From CAWCAW01 sp963793645 (GTDB taxonomy: Bacteria; Actinomycetota; Acidimicrobiia; Acidimicrobiales; UBA8190): a stretch of DNA of 64,000 nucleotides. The stretch lies in the NCBI GenBank assembly GCA_963793645.1, contig CAWCAW010000006.1, forward strand, positions 496,001-560,000, in the 5' to 3' direction. This document shows, in pieces, positions 52,164 through 61,181 of the stretch. The notes under the pieces are model-generated. The model did not search any database. It had not been told where the DNA came from and was given only the letters and a program-made list of their open reading frames with translations. How positions within the stretch are numbered: the stretch's first letter is position 1; every line of letters starts with the position of its first letter. Position numbers and translations under genes: made by a program.

Positions 52164-52647
52164 TTACCCCTCCGTTTATTGTGCGCAGACGGCGAATGTT
52201 GGCGAGTGGGTGACCCGCATGGCGCGCCGTCACCTTTCGCTTCCGTCCTACCGGGAGTGTGACAAATGTGTGGTGCTGGTTTCGCCCCCAATCCTGGGGA
52301 ATTCTTGACGTTCAATCCAGGTGATAACCATGGATGCGCAAGTGGAAGCCCTCGTAAACCAGGTGCAAACGCGGTGCAACGACGTGCGTCATAAACGTCG
52401 GCAGCTTGAGATCTGGGTGAGGCTGTCGTGCCATCGCGTCATGCGCCGGTCAATGCATTCACTGTTCCGTCATTTGCGTCTCAGTGGGCGCGAGACATGA
52501 CCAGGCGAGTGCAATCACCTGGGTGGAGCCACGGGTTACCACGCTTATCTCGAAGCGCGAGATGTTCGACACTTGTGAATCAAACAGGGGTCATTTCGCG
52601 TTCGTGGTGCCGGCCACCCCGCCGGTACAGCGACGAAGGGGGTTGGC
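52164..52647. other. Divergent promoter region, no gene seen
   Basis: This 484-bp gap lies between the starts of two divergent secreted-protein genes. Several short frames exist but none has signal, motif or codon pattern worth calling. Promoters for both neighbours are expected here. Confidence 0.35.
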
Positions 52648-54192
52648 ATGGGGAATAGGCGTGCTCTTCGGGCTGCCGCGCTCTTACTTCCGGTCGTAAT
52701 GGTCGGTGGGATGTTGGTTACGCTCGATGCCGGAACTGCGGACGCATCGGGATCGCTCGGCCTGCCCGCACTGAGCTCCATCTCGCTGGCGCCCACGGTG
52801 ACTTCCATCGTCCAAGGCCAGACCCAACAGTTCACCGCCACCGGTCTGCTCTCCAATGGGACCGTGCAGACCATCACCAGCGCCCTCACCTGGTCGGCGT
52901 CGTCGCCATCAGTGGCGACGGTCTCTCCGACAGGCTTCGTCAACGGATTGTCGGCGGGTGTGGAGTCCATCACGGCAACCGCGCCGGCGGGTTTTCTCGG
53001 GCTCCTCTCCCCCCTCACCGGTACGGCCACCCTCGACGTACTGCCCGTGCTCAGTTCCATCACCGTGACCCCGTCGGTGGGCTCCTTGACCCAGGGCCAG
53101 ACGCAGCAGCTGACTGCTACCGGCCTCTTCTCCAACGGGACGATCCAAACCATCACCAACGACGTCACCTGGTCCTCTGCGACCTCAACGCTGGCGTCGG
53201 TGTCAAACACAGGGCTTGCCACGGGGCTACTGCCAGGCGCCGACACCATTACGGCCACGGCGCCGGCTGGACTGCTCACAGGTCCCTTGGCTGGCCTCCC
53301 TTCTCCTCTGAGCGGCGCGGCCAGTCTCAACGTGCTCGGGGGATCAGCAACAGGTAACCCGGCATGCACGTTCTCGGGATCGTTGGGCAATACTCCTCTG
53401 GTCTTGAATGTCACCCCGGGCGGAGTCGTCGACATCGCCTGCAAGGGCCTGTCCTCCACTACTCCCTACTTGCTCGTAGAGACAAGCCTGCTGCTCGCGG
53501 TGGATCCCGCCGCCAAGGCGCTGTTGACGGGCCAAGCGACGTCGGTCCCTGGACTCTTGTCCCTCGTCAACGCCCTGCCCGAGATCAACGCCGCTTCAGA
53601 AGCCTTTCCCGTCTCCGACAGCAGCGGCAGCCTTGATTACGACTACACCGTTCCTACCACCCAGGCGTTAGACCCCAATGCAACGTGCCCGCCGACAACC
53701 AAGGAGTTCAACTCCGGACTCATCGGGTGCGCTGTGGCCATGATCAACCTGTCCACATTCGATGTGGTCGACGCGGGAACGTTTCTCCTTCACTACAAGA
53801 CCGACGCATCGCTCTTCCCGCCCAATCCCACGCTGGCCTTGTCTACTAACGCGGCGACCGTCGGCCAAACGGTGTCGATCAGTGATGCACCCGCAGCGAC
53901 CACCTACTGGTGGATGGCGACGCTCACTTCCCTCTACGCCTTGCTCGATGGGGGCACGGCAGGGGCGTCGACGGTGACCGTGAAGGTCGGGAACAAGAAG
54001 GCGGTTTCCGACGCCAGCGTCGTGCCCGCGAGCTACAGCGGCGGCGTCTTCTCCCCGCCCAAGCTGTCTGGGACTTTCGTCGTCCCCAAGGCCAGACGCG
54101 GCAAGAAAAAGGTTCTGGTGCAGCTCACTGGCACGCTTCTGGGCATCCCCCTCAGCAATTCGCTGAGCCAGAAGATGAAAGTCTCCAAGTGA
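52648..54192 (+). CDS. Secreted protein with two Big_2 (bacterial Ig-like) repeats
   Basis: About 514 residues. Signal peptide ALLLPVVMVGGMLVTLDAGT. Two Big_2-type repeats of about 90 residues: ISLAPTVTSIVQGQTQQFTA through SPSVATVSPTGFVNGLSAGV, and ITVTPSVGSLTQGQTQQLTA through STLASVSNTGLATGLLPGAD. The remainder (about 230-514) includes VLNVTPGGVVDIACKGLSST and a basic C-terminal tail (VPKARRGKKKVLVQLTGTLL) without membrane anchor. Probably a cell-surface or matrix protein. The ATG follows GGGGGTTGGC. Confidence 0.78.
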   Translation: MGNRRALRAAALLLPVVMVGGMLVTLDAGTADASGSLGLPALSSISLAPTVTSIVQGQTQQFTATGLLSNGTVQTITSALTWSASSPSVATVSPTGFVNGLSAGVESITATAPAGFLGLLSPLTGTATLDVLPVLSSITVTPSVGSLTQGQTQQLTATGLFSNGTIQTITNDVTWSSATSTLASVSNTGLATGLLPGADTITATAPAGLLTGPLAGLPSPLSGAASLNVLGGSATGNPACTFSGSLGNTPLVLNVTPGGVVDIACKGLSSTTPYLLVETSLLLAVDPAAKALLTGQATSVPGLLSLVNALPEINAASEAFPVSDSSGSLDYDYTVPTTQALDPNATCPPTTKEFNSGLIGCAVAMINLSTFDVVDAGTFLLHYKTDASLFPPNPTLALSTNAATVGQTVSISDAPAATTYWWMATLTSLYALLDGGTAGASTVTVKVGNKKAVSDASVVPASYSGGVFSPPKLSGTFVVPKARRGKKKVLVQLTGTLLGIPLSNSLSQKMKVSK

Positions 54193-54310
54193 CCTGCGCC
54201 ACCACGTGAACTACGTCACCGCTTACTCGCAGCGCCAATCGGTATTGATCACCCATCGCCGTTCGACGAGGACCTTGTCGTGAGAGTGCGAGTGTTCATC
54301 AAACTGTCGG

Positions 54311-54811
54311 TTGATGCTTCACGTACGATCACGATTACGTGACGTGCCTGGCCGCACGGCACCCGATGAGCACATTCTACTCCACCCCCGTCTGCGGGTT
54401 CTGTTAGTAGATGACCACGAGTATGTGCGCATTGGTACGCGCGAGGTACTCGAGACGTCCGATGAGATCCTCGTAGTAGGCGAGGCGGCCGATGGCCAAA
54501 GCGCCCTGGCCAACACCGAGGACCTCGACCCCGATGTCGTACTCGTCGATATCCGGCTTCCCGATCAAAACGGCCTCGGCCTCGTTCATCGACTCACCGC
54601 TGCCAGACCGAGTGTTCGAGTGGTGATCCTCTCCGCGTATAGTGACCCGGCCCTCGTGCGGGCCGCTTTCGGCGTCGGAGCCACCGGATACCTAGTGAAG
54701 ACAATGCCTCGGAAAGGACTCATCTCTGCCGTCCTCGCCGCCGGCCGGGGGACCGTCGTGCTCGACGCTATGTTGCCGGTGCCACTTGTGGGAGATGAGC
54801 AGCATCAATAG
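54311..54811 (+). CDS. Receiver-only response regulator
   Basis: About 166 residues. A complete REC domain: LRVLLVDDHEYVRIGTREVL (acidic pocket DD), PDVVLVDIRLPDQNGLGLVH (phospho-acceptor D), VVILSAYSDPALVRAA (S/T) and ATGYLVKTMPRKGLISAVLA (K). It resembles NarL-family receivers but stops after LDAMLPVPLVGDEQHQ with no LuxR-type HTH. No HTH-encoding remnant is visible downstream to 54984. It is either a stand-alone signalling receiver or a truncated regulator; no kinase is adjacent. Confidence 0.78.
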   Translation: MMLHVRSRLRDVPGRTAPDEHILLHPRLRVLLVDDHEYVRIGTREVLETSDEILVVGEAADGQSALANTEDLDPDVVLVDIRLPDQNGLGLVHRLTAARPSVRVVILSAYSDPALVRAAFGVGATGYLVKTMPRKGLISAVLAAGRGTVVLDAMLPVPLVGDEQHQ

Positions 54812-54984
54812 GCCCAGCCTTGTGAGCGCGTGGGAAACGGACCTCAGCGAGTGGCGGCACACCACACATGTAGGCAGGGAAGCTCCGATCGGCCCGAGAA
54901 TGTGAGCCGACCGCCACCTCCGTGGCATCGCCCGCTCGGACAACCAAGTCAAGCACCGGGCTGCCGCAGCAGCTGCCGGCACGC

Positions 54985-55590
54985 CTAGTGCCCGTATCTA
55001 CCCACCAGCTCAGCGACGCGGACGAGGTACTCCTCGCGTCGATAGCGATCGAAGCTCTCCCACGTACACAGTGACGTGGGGTCGGTGACGCGATCAATAA
55101 AGAGGACTCCGTCCAGATGGTCACACTCATGCTGGTAGGTCCCGGCTGATAGCCCTTGAACGGTATCCTCCCGGTACGTGCCGGCACGATCGAATGCTCC
55201 AAGCCGAATCTGCGTAAAGCGCGCTACGTCGCCCCGCATCCCGGGGACCGAGAGACACCCTTCGTTGTTCATGAACTGCTCATCACTCATAGGTGTCCAC
55301 ACCGGATTGATCAACACGGTCAACGGAATCTGCGGCTTGTAGGGGTAGCGCGGGTTGTGGTCGACCTCGATCACACAAATCGCCAGGGGCTCCCCGATCT
55401 GCGTGGCAGCCAAGCCGGCACCTTTCGCAGCGCGCATCGTTTCAATCAAGTCATCGATGACACGTTGCACACGCTCGCTGTTGATCTCCTCCGGAGCGAC
55501 AGCTCGGGCTGGTTCCCGGAGGGCGGGCTCCCCGATGAGCAAGATCGGGCGTGATGAGGAACCCGGACTGTTGCCTGCGAGGAAACTCAT
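54985..55590 (-). CDS. def: Peptide deformylase
   Basis: About 201 residues. All three family motifs are present: GAGLAATQIGEP (motif I, GxGLAATQxG), NEGCLSVPGMRGDVARF (motif II, EGCLS) and TYQHECDHLDGVLFIDRV (motif III, QHExDHLxG). Cys and the two His bind the metal and Glu is catalytic. It removes N-formyl groups from nascent proteins. The ATG of MSFLAGN at 55590 is preferred to an upstream TTG at 55605. Only 17 bp separate it from the divergent FAD oxidase gene, so their promoters must overlap neighbouring coding ends. Confidence 0.93.
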   Translation of the reverse strand: MSFLAGNSPGSSSRPILLIGEPALREPARAVAPEEINSERVQRVIDDLIETMRAAKGAGLAATQIGEPLAICVIEVDHNPRYPYKPQIPLTVLINPVWTPMSDEQFMNNEGCLSVPGMRGDVARFTQIRLGAFDRAGTYREDTVQGLSAGTYQHECDHLDGVLFIDRVTDPTSLCTWESFDRYRREEYLVRVAELVGRYGH

Positions 55591-55607
55591 GTGACTAAGA
55601 TACAACA

Positions 55608-56792
55608 GTGGCTGGAGCCGATGTCATCGTCGTGGGCGCCGGCGTCGAAGGGTTGAGCGTCGCCTGGGCTCTCGGCAGCCGAATGCAATGCACCGTGTTG
55701 GTGCTCGAGCGAAACACGATCGGATCTGGTTTCACGGCCAAGTCGAGCGGGATCATCCGTTGCCATTACGGGGTGCCTTCGTTAGCGGCGATGGCGTGGA
55801 GGTCCCGAGACGTCCTGGCCGATGCCGAGGCAGCCCTGGGGTCGGATATCGGCTTCCACGAGACCGGATATCTGGTAGGCGTGGGCACCGACAACCGGGC
55901 GGCGCTGGATGCGAATGTCGCCATGCATCGAGAACTCGGGATCGACGTGGCGGTGATCGACCCAGACCACGTCGTCGAGTTGTTCCCGCACATGATGATC
56001 GACGACTTCGACGCTTTTGCCTACGAGCCAAAGGGGGGTTACGCCGACGCCTATCTGACCGCGGCCGCGTTCGCCCAAGCCGCCCGTCGCTTTGGTGTGA
56101 AGCTTCGCCAAGGGTGTGCGGTTCAAGCGCTCTCGATGTCAGGTGACAAGGTGGATGGGGTGATCACGGGCGACGGCGAGGTGCTCGCCGCTGATTGCGT
56201 GGTGGTCGCCGCCGGACCGTGGTCGGCGCCTCTGGTAGGAGCTGTTGGTGTGGACCTTCCCATGAAAACCCAGAGAGAGCAGCTCATGATCGTCGACACC
56301 GGGATGGAACTGGGTACCGTCCCCGTCGTCTCCGATCTGGTCTCTCTTCAATATTTGCGCCCCGAGCTGTCGAATTGCCTGCTCCTGGGCAACTCCGACC
56401 ACCACTCGCCGGAGTGGGTGGAGCCTGACCACTACGACAACGGACTCGACGATGACCACGCCATGTCGTCGATCGAGCGGTTCTGGCACCGGTTTCCATG
56501 CTTGGAGGACGCTCAGCTGTCATCGAGCTACGCCGGGTGTTACGACGTCACTCCCGACTACAACCCCGTCATCGGCCCCGCTCCCGTCGAGGGCCTCTTG
56601 ATTTGTGCGGGCTTCAGCGGGCACGGCTACAAGATCTCTCCCGCCGTGGGGACGTTGACCGCAGACATCATTTGCCACGGGGAAAGCCGTGACGCCGACG
56701 TCATCGCCGACGACTTCAGGTTCGGTCGATTCGCCGAAGGTTCCCTGCTCGTGAGTCCCCACCCGTACGCGGGTGCTCCGGAGATGCGCTAA
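55608..56792 (+). CDS. FAD-dependent amine oxidoreductase (DadA/SoxB-like)
   Basis: About 394 residues. The FAD-binding fold starts DVIVVGAGVEGLSVAWALGS (GxGxxG) with VLVLERNTIGSGFTAKSSGI; a later ADCVVVAAGPWSAPLVGAVG and the C-terminal GLLICAGFSGHGYKISPAVG with YDVTPDYNPVIGPAP are typical of the sarcosine/dimethylglycine/NMG oxidase group. It probably oxidises an N-alkyl amino acid. It starts at a GTG. It lies in the locus with glx-type synthase genes, where a SoxB-like subunit would oxidise N-methylglutamate; SoxA, SoxG and a normal SoxD are absent here. Confidence 0.85.
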   Translation: MAGADVIVVGAGVEGLSVAWALGSRMQCTVLVLERNTIGSGFTAKSSGIIRCHYGVPSLAAMAWRSRDVLADAEAALGSDIGFHETGYLVGVGTDNRAALDANVAMHRELGIDVAVIDPDHVVELFPHMMIDDFDAFAYEPKGGYADAYLTAAAFAQAARRFGVKLRQGCAVQALSMSGDKVDGVITGDGEVLAADCVVVAAGPWSAPLVGAVGVDLPMKTQREQLMIVDTGMELGTVPVVSDLVSLQYLRPELSNCLLLGNSDHHSPEWVEPDHYDNGLDDDHAMSSIERFWHRFPCLEDAQLSSSYAGCYDVTPDYNPVIGPAPVEGLLICAGFSGHGYKISPAVGTLTADIICHGESRDADVIADDFRFGRFAEGSLLVSPHPYAGAPEMR

Positions 56793-56834
56793 TCCACTTT
56801 CGAGAGTGCAGGATGATGACGGCGAAAGCCTGGC

Positions 56835-57296
56835 TCAAATAACGTCTTTGAACACCGACGTGCTGGTGGGCGTCTCCTGCGCGACGGGGAAGTTGAACCC
56901 GCACTTCGGGCAGGGCTCCGCCAGCGTCTTCTGCTCGGCCTCGATCTCGTAGGCCTTGTCCTGCAGGGTGCCGCACGTCGGACAGATACGCAGCAGGCGC
57001 GTCCCCACCAGCTCGAAGTTCGTGATGATGTCCTCCATGATGGCGCCGTTGGCGGCCCATTCCTTGGCGTGCTTGTGGTAGGTGTCCATGTGCCAGTCGT
57101 TGAGGGAATCCTTGTTGGCCCACATGCTGATCTCGTTGTACCAACCCGGCTCATCAGGGTGGTCCCACCAGGTCAAGTGCATGAAGCCTGGCTTGTTCAT
57201 GAGATGATGACGCACGTCTTTGAACACGGTCCTGAACTTGTCGTATGCGTCGGGACTCGAGAATCGGACGCGTTGCATGCTGAGGTAGACGGCCAT
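56835..57296 (-). CDS. ABM-domain/zinc-ribbon fusion protein
   Basis: About 153 residues. The N-terminal half is an antibiotic-biosynthesis-monooxygenase-like ferredoxin fold: VYLSMQRVRFSSPDAYDKFR, NKPGFMHLTWWDHPDEPGWY, NEISMWANKDSLNDWHMDTY. The C-terminal part (about 108-140) has CPTCGTLQDKAY and CPKCGFNFPVA, a two-CxxC zinc ribbon. Small CxxC proteins (SoxD-type) are the delta subunit of sarcosine/NMG oxidoreductases, so this may be its counterpart or an oxygen-dependent partner. It is last in a minus-strand operon of synthetase, permease and Usp-like genes, convergent with the oxidase. The exact role is unknown. Confidence 0.6.
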   Translation of the reverse strand: MAVYLSMQRVRFSSPDAYDKFRTVFKDVRHHLMNKPGFMHLTWWDHPDEPGWYNEISMWANKDSLNDWHMDTYHKHAKEWAANGAIMEDIITNFELVGTRLLRICPTCGTLQDKAYEIEAEQKTLAEPCPKCGFNFPVAQETPTSTSVFKDVI

Positions 57297-57313
57297 GTCG
57301 GGCTCCTTTACGG

Positions 57314-57850
57314 CTACGGCTGCGGCTTCACTGAAATCGACTCGACGAGCACACCGTCGCCGAGCCGGCGGGAAACGTCGCGGGCGAGATCTCCCTCGAC
57401 CACCTGACGCCAACGTGACGTTTCAGGCGTCACGACCAACACGACACGCACCTGGTGGGCGACGGCGACGCGAACGATGGTCTTCACTGGGCGCCGAGTC
57501 GCAGCCACCTGCCCGGAGGCCACTACGCCACTTCGCTCAAGCGCACCAATGGCAGCCCTCACCCGGGCGCGTTCCTCATCGAGCTCCTTGCGAGTCGGCA
57601 TGAGCCCGGGATTTGGGAGGCCGAGAGACGAACCGTAGATTCGGGCCAGGTTGACGACGGCTACGGCGCCACCTTCGCTCACCTCCACCGCACGGCGGAT
57701 GGCTTTCTTGGGGACATCGTTCCCGGCCGAAGCGATCAGCACCGTAGCCCCGTCGGTGGGCTGGGCATCGAATTTACGACGGCCGAATCGACGAAGGAGC
57801 GACGGTGTCTCGTTAGGAGTCACCGACGACGCTGCTGCCAACGCACTCAT
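57314..57850 (-). CDS. Universal-stress-protein-like protein
   Basis: About 178 residues. DGATVLIASAGNDVPKKAIR and AVEVSEGGAVAVVNLARIYG begin a Usp-like alpha/beta fold; IVRVAVAHQVRVVLVVTPET and RWRQVVEGDLARDVSRRLGD continue it. The ATP-binding G-x-x-G-x-x-x-x-G-S motif is not clearly present. It overlaps the stop of the APC permease by 4 bp. Usp domains often accompany amino-acid permeases and may regulate transport; that is inference. Confidence 0.65.
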   Translation of the reverse strand: MSALAAASSVTPNETPSLLRRFGRRKFDAQPTDGATVLIASAGNDVPKKAIRRAVEVSEGGAVAVVNLARIYGSSLGLPNPGLMPTRKELDEERARVRAAIGALERSGVVASGQVAATRRPVKTIVRVAVAHQVRVVLVVTPETSRWRQVVEGDLARDVSRRLGDGVLVESISVKPQP

Positions 57851-59472
57851 GAATCGATAAGCGGCGTCGTGTGCGTCGACGACATTGTCGGGAGCGGGTC
57901 GACAGCGCGGGCCGCCAAGCTCTCGGACGCCATCGCCGACGTCACGACCTGCGGTTCAGCCGGATCGAAGTCGATGGCACCAGGAGAGCCCTCCACCACC
58001 GCCAACGAGCCGAGAGGGGGCAGTCCGTCACGCTTGTCTGTCGCTCGGCGCCAGAAGTGGAGAGGAACGTAGATGGCCACCACCGCGAATCCAAGAAGAT
58101 AGAGCGTATGGCCTTGGCCGGGTCCCACCACGATGTCGGGGGAGTTCCACCCACCCACGAAGTAGTCGAACGCCAGGAAAAGCCCACACCCCAGTGCGAT
58201 CCACCGGAAGAAGCCGGGGAGACGGAACGGGCTCACCATGTCGGGACGCATCTGGCGGAGGATGAAGTAACCCAACAACGACCCCGCCACCGCGATGATG
58301 TATCCGACGTTGGAGAAGATGTAGATGCGGACCGGGGAACCGAAGAACGCCACCGCGATGGAACAGACGACGTTGAAGATCATGGCCCGGTCGGGGACGT
58401 GGTGCTTGTTCTTGTGGGAGAAGAACTTGGGGATCAGCCGGTCTTCTGAGGCTTGGAACAGCGAGCGAGCCACACCCATGATGGCGTTCAACACCGACAG
58501 CAGCAGTGCGATGACAAGGGGAACGCCGATCAGGTATTTCACCCACCCAGCGCTGCCGAATATATGGTCGCAGAAGCTTGTGTACAAGGTGAGCGGGTCG
58601 TCTGTCTTGAGGGACGCACCGAGGACGCCCACGAATACCACTGCGGTGGCGATGTAGATGAATACCCCGTAGATCCCCTCGACCGTCAGCGCGATCTTGG
58701 CGTCACGGCGAGGGTCGCGGCATTCCCCGATATAGCAGGCGGCCGCCTCCATGGCGATGGCGTTCCACGAGATGACGAAGATCCACGACAAGAAGAAAAT
58801 CGTTCCTGCCGTCTTGGGATCGGCAAAGTGGAACCCCGACACGTTGGCCCAGTGGAACGTACTCGGCTTGAATGCAGGGAGTGCGATGAGCAGCGTCAGT
58901 GGCACCATCGACGTGATGCCAAGGACGGTAGCGAACGTGGCGCCCAGCCTGATGCCCAAATAGCACGGGATGAACAGGGCGACTAGGCCCACCACGGTAA
59001 TCACGAGCACACCGATGGACACCGGTGAGCCGAGAGCCCCGATGGGTGAGAAGCTCCGCCCAAGGGGGACGTGAAAAAGGACGGCGATATACGACGCCGC
59101 CAGGAGCATGTTGATCGGAGCCACGGGGAACCACCCCAGCCAGTAGCTCCAACTGAACACGCCGCCGACGTGTCGGGCCGTCGCCTCCCCTAGTGGCTTG
59201 TAGCTGTCATACGCATAAGACGGCATGCCGCCCGTTCGATGGGGCAGCAGGGCGGCAAGCTCGCCCATGCAGAGGCACACCACCATGCCGATCAGCACGA
59301 CCAACGTAATGGCCGGGATGGCCGCCGCTCCCATCGATTGCACGGCAAACGGCACGATGCCGGTCACAAGAATCGTGCCGGCCAGGCCGATGACGAACGC
59401 GCCCCACCAGTTCGTCCCTCGGTGCAGAGAGGTGGCGACTTCCGGTGATGCGCCGGTGGTTTCTGTACTCAT
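57847..59472 (-). CDS. APC-family amino acid/amine permease
   Basis: About 541 residues with twelve or so transmembrane helices. The start GTNWWGAFVIGLAGTILVTG and FVISWNAIAMEAAACYIGEC (helix 6, substrate-site region) with DPRRDAKIALTVEGIYGVFI are typical of APC transporters. SLFQASEDRLIPKFFSHKNK follows, as in many amino acid/amine permeases. The hydrophilic C-terminal tail (about 480-541) may be regulatory. It lies 85 bp downstream of the GS-like synthetase and overlaps the Usp-like gene, so it is likely to import the amine used by the locus. Confidence 0.87.
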   Translation of the reverse strand: MSTETTGASPEVATSLHRGTNWWGAFVIGLAGTILVTGIVPFAVQSMGAAAIPAITLVVLIGMVVCLCMGELAALLPHRTGGMPSYAYDSYKPLGEATARHVGGVFSWSYWLGWFPVAPINMLLAASYIAVLFHVPLGRSFSPIGALGSPVSIGVLVITVVGLVALFIPCYLGIRLGATFATVLGITSMVPLTLLIALPAFKPSTFHWANVSGFHFADPKTAGTIFFLSWIFVISWNAIAMEAAACYIGECRDPRRDAKIALTVEGIYGVFIYIATAVVFVGVLGASLKTDDPLTLYTSFCDHIFGSAGWVKYLIGVPLVIALLLSVLNAIMGVARSLFQASEDRLIPKFFSHKNKHHVPDRAMIFNVVCSIAVAFFGSPVRIYIFSNVGYIIAVAGSLLGYFILRQMRPDMVSPFRLPGFFRWIALGCGLFLAFDYFVGGWNSPDIVVGPGQGHTLYLLGFAVVAIYVPLHFWRRATDKRDGLPPLGSLAVVEGSPGAIDFDPAEPQVVTSAMASESLAARAVDPLPTMSSTHTTPLIDS

Positions 59473-59557
59473 CGGCTTCTCCTTGTGTCGAGTGTTCGCG
59501 CTACGAACTCGGGTTCGGTCCGAGCAAGCTTTCGGTCAAGACGGCAGAAAACAGAAG

Positions 59558-60964
59558 TCAAAAGAGACTGAGGTATCGATCGATCTCCCAGGCGGACACC
59601 TGGGCGTGGTAGGAGAAGAATTCAGCGCGTTTGGTCTCGACGAAGTAATCGATGTACTCCCCGTCGGGAGTCTTCCCGAGCGCCTCACGCAGGACATCGT
59701 CTTTTTCGAGGAAACTCACCGCCTCGATGAGCGTGCTCGGGAGACGAGTGAGATCCAATGCGGAGCCCTGTTGCTGGGTGAGAGAAAGGAGATCCGATTG
59801 ACATGGGCCACCGGGGTCGAGTCCCTTGGACACTCCGTCCATGCCCGCCGCAATCTGTGCCGTCAGGGCCAGATAGGGGTTGGCCGACCCGTCAATACAC
59901 CGGTTCTCCACCCGGCCAGGCTCCGGCACCCGCAGCATCTGCGTCCGGTCATTGCCTCCGTAGGTGGCGAAACATGGTGACCACGCTGCTCCCGACGTCG
60001 GCGCCGCCGCCGCCAGACGCTTATACGAGTTAACCGTCGGGCACGTCAACGCCGTCAGGGCCGGTGCGTGCGCCAAGAGGCCGCCTATGTAGGAGTAGGC
60101 GAGTTGGGAGAGACCAAGACCCCGTGCGTCGTCAGGATCGAGGAAAAGCTCGGTAGTCCCCTCGACGTTCCACAAGCTGGTGTGCATGTGCAGGCCGTTG
60201 CCAGTCAGGTGCTGGAACGGCTTGGGCATGAACGTCGCCAGCATGCCGGCGTCGCCTGCGAGCGTGTGCACCATGTAACGGAACACGATGATGCGGTCTG
60301 CTGTGATCATCGGGTCGGCATATCGGAAGTTCTGCTCGAATTGGCCGTTGGCGTCCTCGTGATCGTTGGCGTAATTCCCCCAACCCAGCTCGCTCTGATG
60401 CCGGGCCACCGTCGTGAGGTGCTCGTACATGCGGGTGAGGGCCCGGGCGTCATAACAGGGCAAAGCGGAACGGTCGCGGGCGTCGGCGACCTCGATCTGC
60501 CCAGTGGCACCCTCTCGGACAAGGAAGTACTCGGCTTCGGCGCCGGCTCGCATGGCAAACCCAGCTGAGGTCAAACGCTCGAGGGCTCGACGGAGTATGA
60601 CCCGCGGCGCGAACGGCCACGGTTCGCCTTCACAGTAGGGATCGCACTGGATGATGCCCAGCCCGGGGCGCCACGGGGCCGGCATGTACGAAGAGAGGTC
60701 AGGCATCGCCATGATGTCAGGGGACGCCGGAGTTTGGCCCATGGGTCCCGCCGCGAAACCGGCAAAGCCGGCACCGTCTTTGAGAAGCCCGTCAAGGGCG
60801 GCGACAGGCACGAGCTTGGCACACGGCTTGCCGTGCAGGTCCACGAACATGGCGAATAGAAACTCGATGCCGTCCCGTTCGAGTGCGGACTCGAAGTCGG
60901 CACGCTCCGACGTGGCCGGCGCGACGGTCTTGGTCGCCTCGAGCGTACTGGGGCCAGAATTCAT
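59558..60964 (-). CDS. Glutamine-synthetase-family ligase (GMAS/GlnT-like)
   Basis: About 468 residues. The beta-grasp N-terminus is FLFAMFVDLHGKPCAKLVPV; the catalytic domain has MRAGAEAEYFLVREGATGQI, KPFQHLTGNGLHMHTSLWNV, CPTVNSYKRLAAAAPTSGAA and MLRVPEPGRVENRCIDGSAN PYLALTA. These are GS active-site segments (metal-binding E, HMH, and the ammonia/amine region). The family includes glutamine synthetase III-like and gamma-glutamylmethylamide synthetase (GMAS). Linkage to glxBCD favours ligation of an amine to glutamate. I start at the ATG of MNSGPSTLEA (60964). Divergent from the split-barrel gene. Confidence 0.85.
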   Translation of the reverse strand: MNSGPSTLEATKTVAPATSERADFESALERDGIEFLFAMFVDLHGKPCAKLVPVAALDGLLKDGAGFAGFAAGPMGQTPASPDIMAMPDLSSYMPAPWRPGLGIIQCDPYCEGEPWPFAPRVILRRALERLTSAGFAMRAGAEAEYFLVREGATGQIEVADARDRSALPCYDARALTRMYEHLTTVARHQSELGWGNYANDHEDANGQFEQNFRYADPMITADRIIVFRYMVHTLAGDAGMLATFMPKPFQHLTGNGLHMHTSLWNVEGTTELFLDPDDARGLGLSQLAYSYIGGLLAHAPALTALTCPTVNSYKRLAAAAPTSGAAWSPCFATYGGNDRTQMLRVPEPGRVENRCIDGSANPYLALTAQIAAGMDGVSKGLDPGGPCQSDLLSLTQQQGSALDLTRLPSTLIEAVSFLEKDDVLREALGKTPDGEYIDYFVETKRAEFFSYHAQVSAWEIDRYLSLF

Positions 60965-60999
60965 CGCCTCCACCCTCGTTGTTGGTCCGCGCCTGTCAT

Positions 61000-61012
61000 G
61001 CAACAACGTTGC
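61000..61012. promoter_or_regulatory. Short palindrome in the divergent promoter
   Basis: GCAAC-AAC-GTTGC has exact 5-bp arms. A near-match, GCAAC-GAT-GTTGA, lies at 61176-61188. Both fall in the gap between the synthetase gene and the split-barrel/glx genes and may be sites for one regulator. Confidence 0.35.
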
Positions 61013-61181
61013 CTCAGGGAAAACCAGCTGTGGTTTCGGCGTTGTTAAAGGACTGTTGCGTCGCCGTGAACGATGCCCTGTTGCGTCACCCAATGCGGGC
61101 CGCCCACAGCGGATGGAAACCCGATTCTCTGGCTCGATCTGTAACATCGCGGAAACCTAAGATGTTTCCCTTCATGCAACG

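Noticed and set aside
54830..54838. GTGGGAAAC as a sixth copy of the dispersed repeat
   Set aside because: There is no second box 22 bp away on either side and no GTTTTGTCG box, so it is treated as chance.
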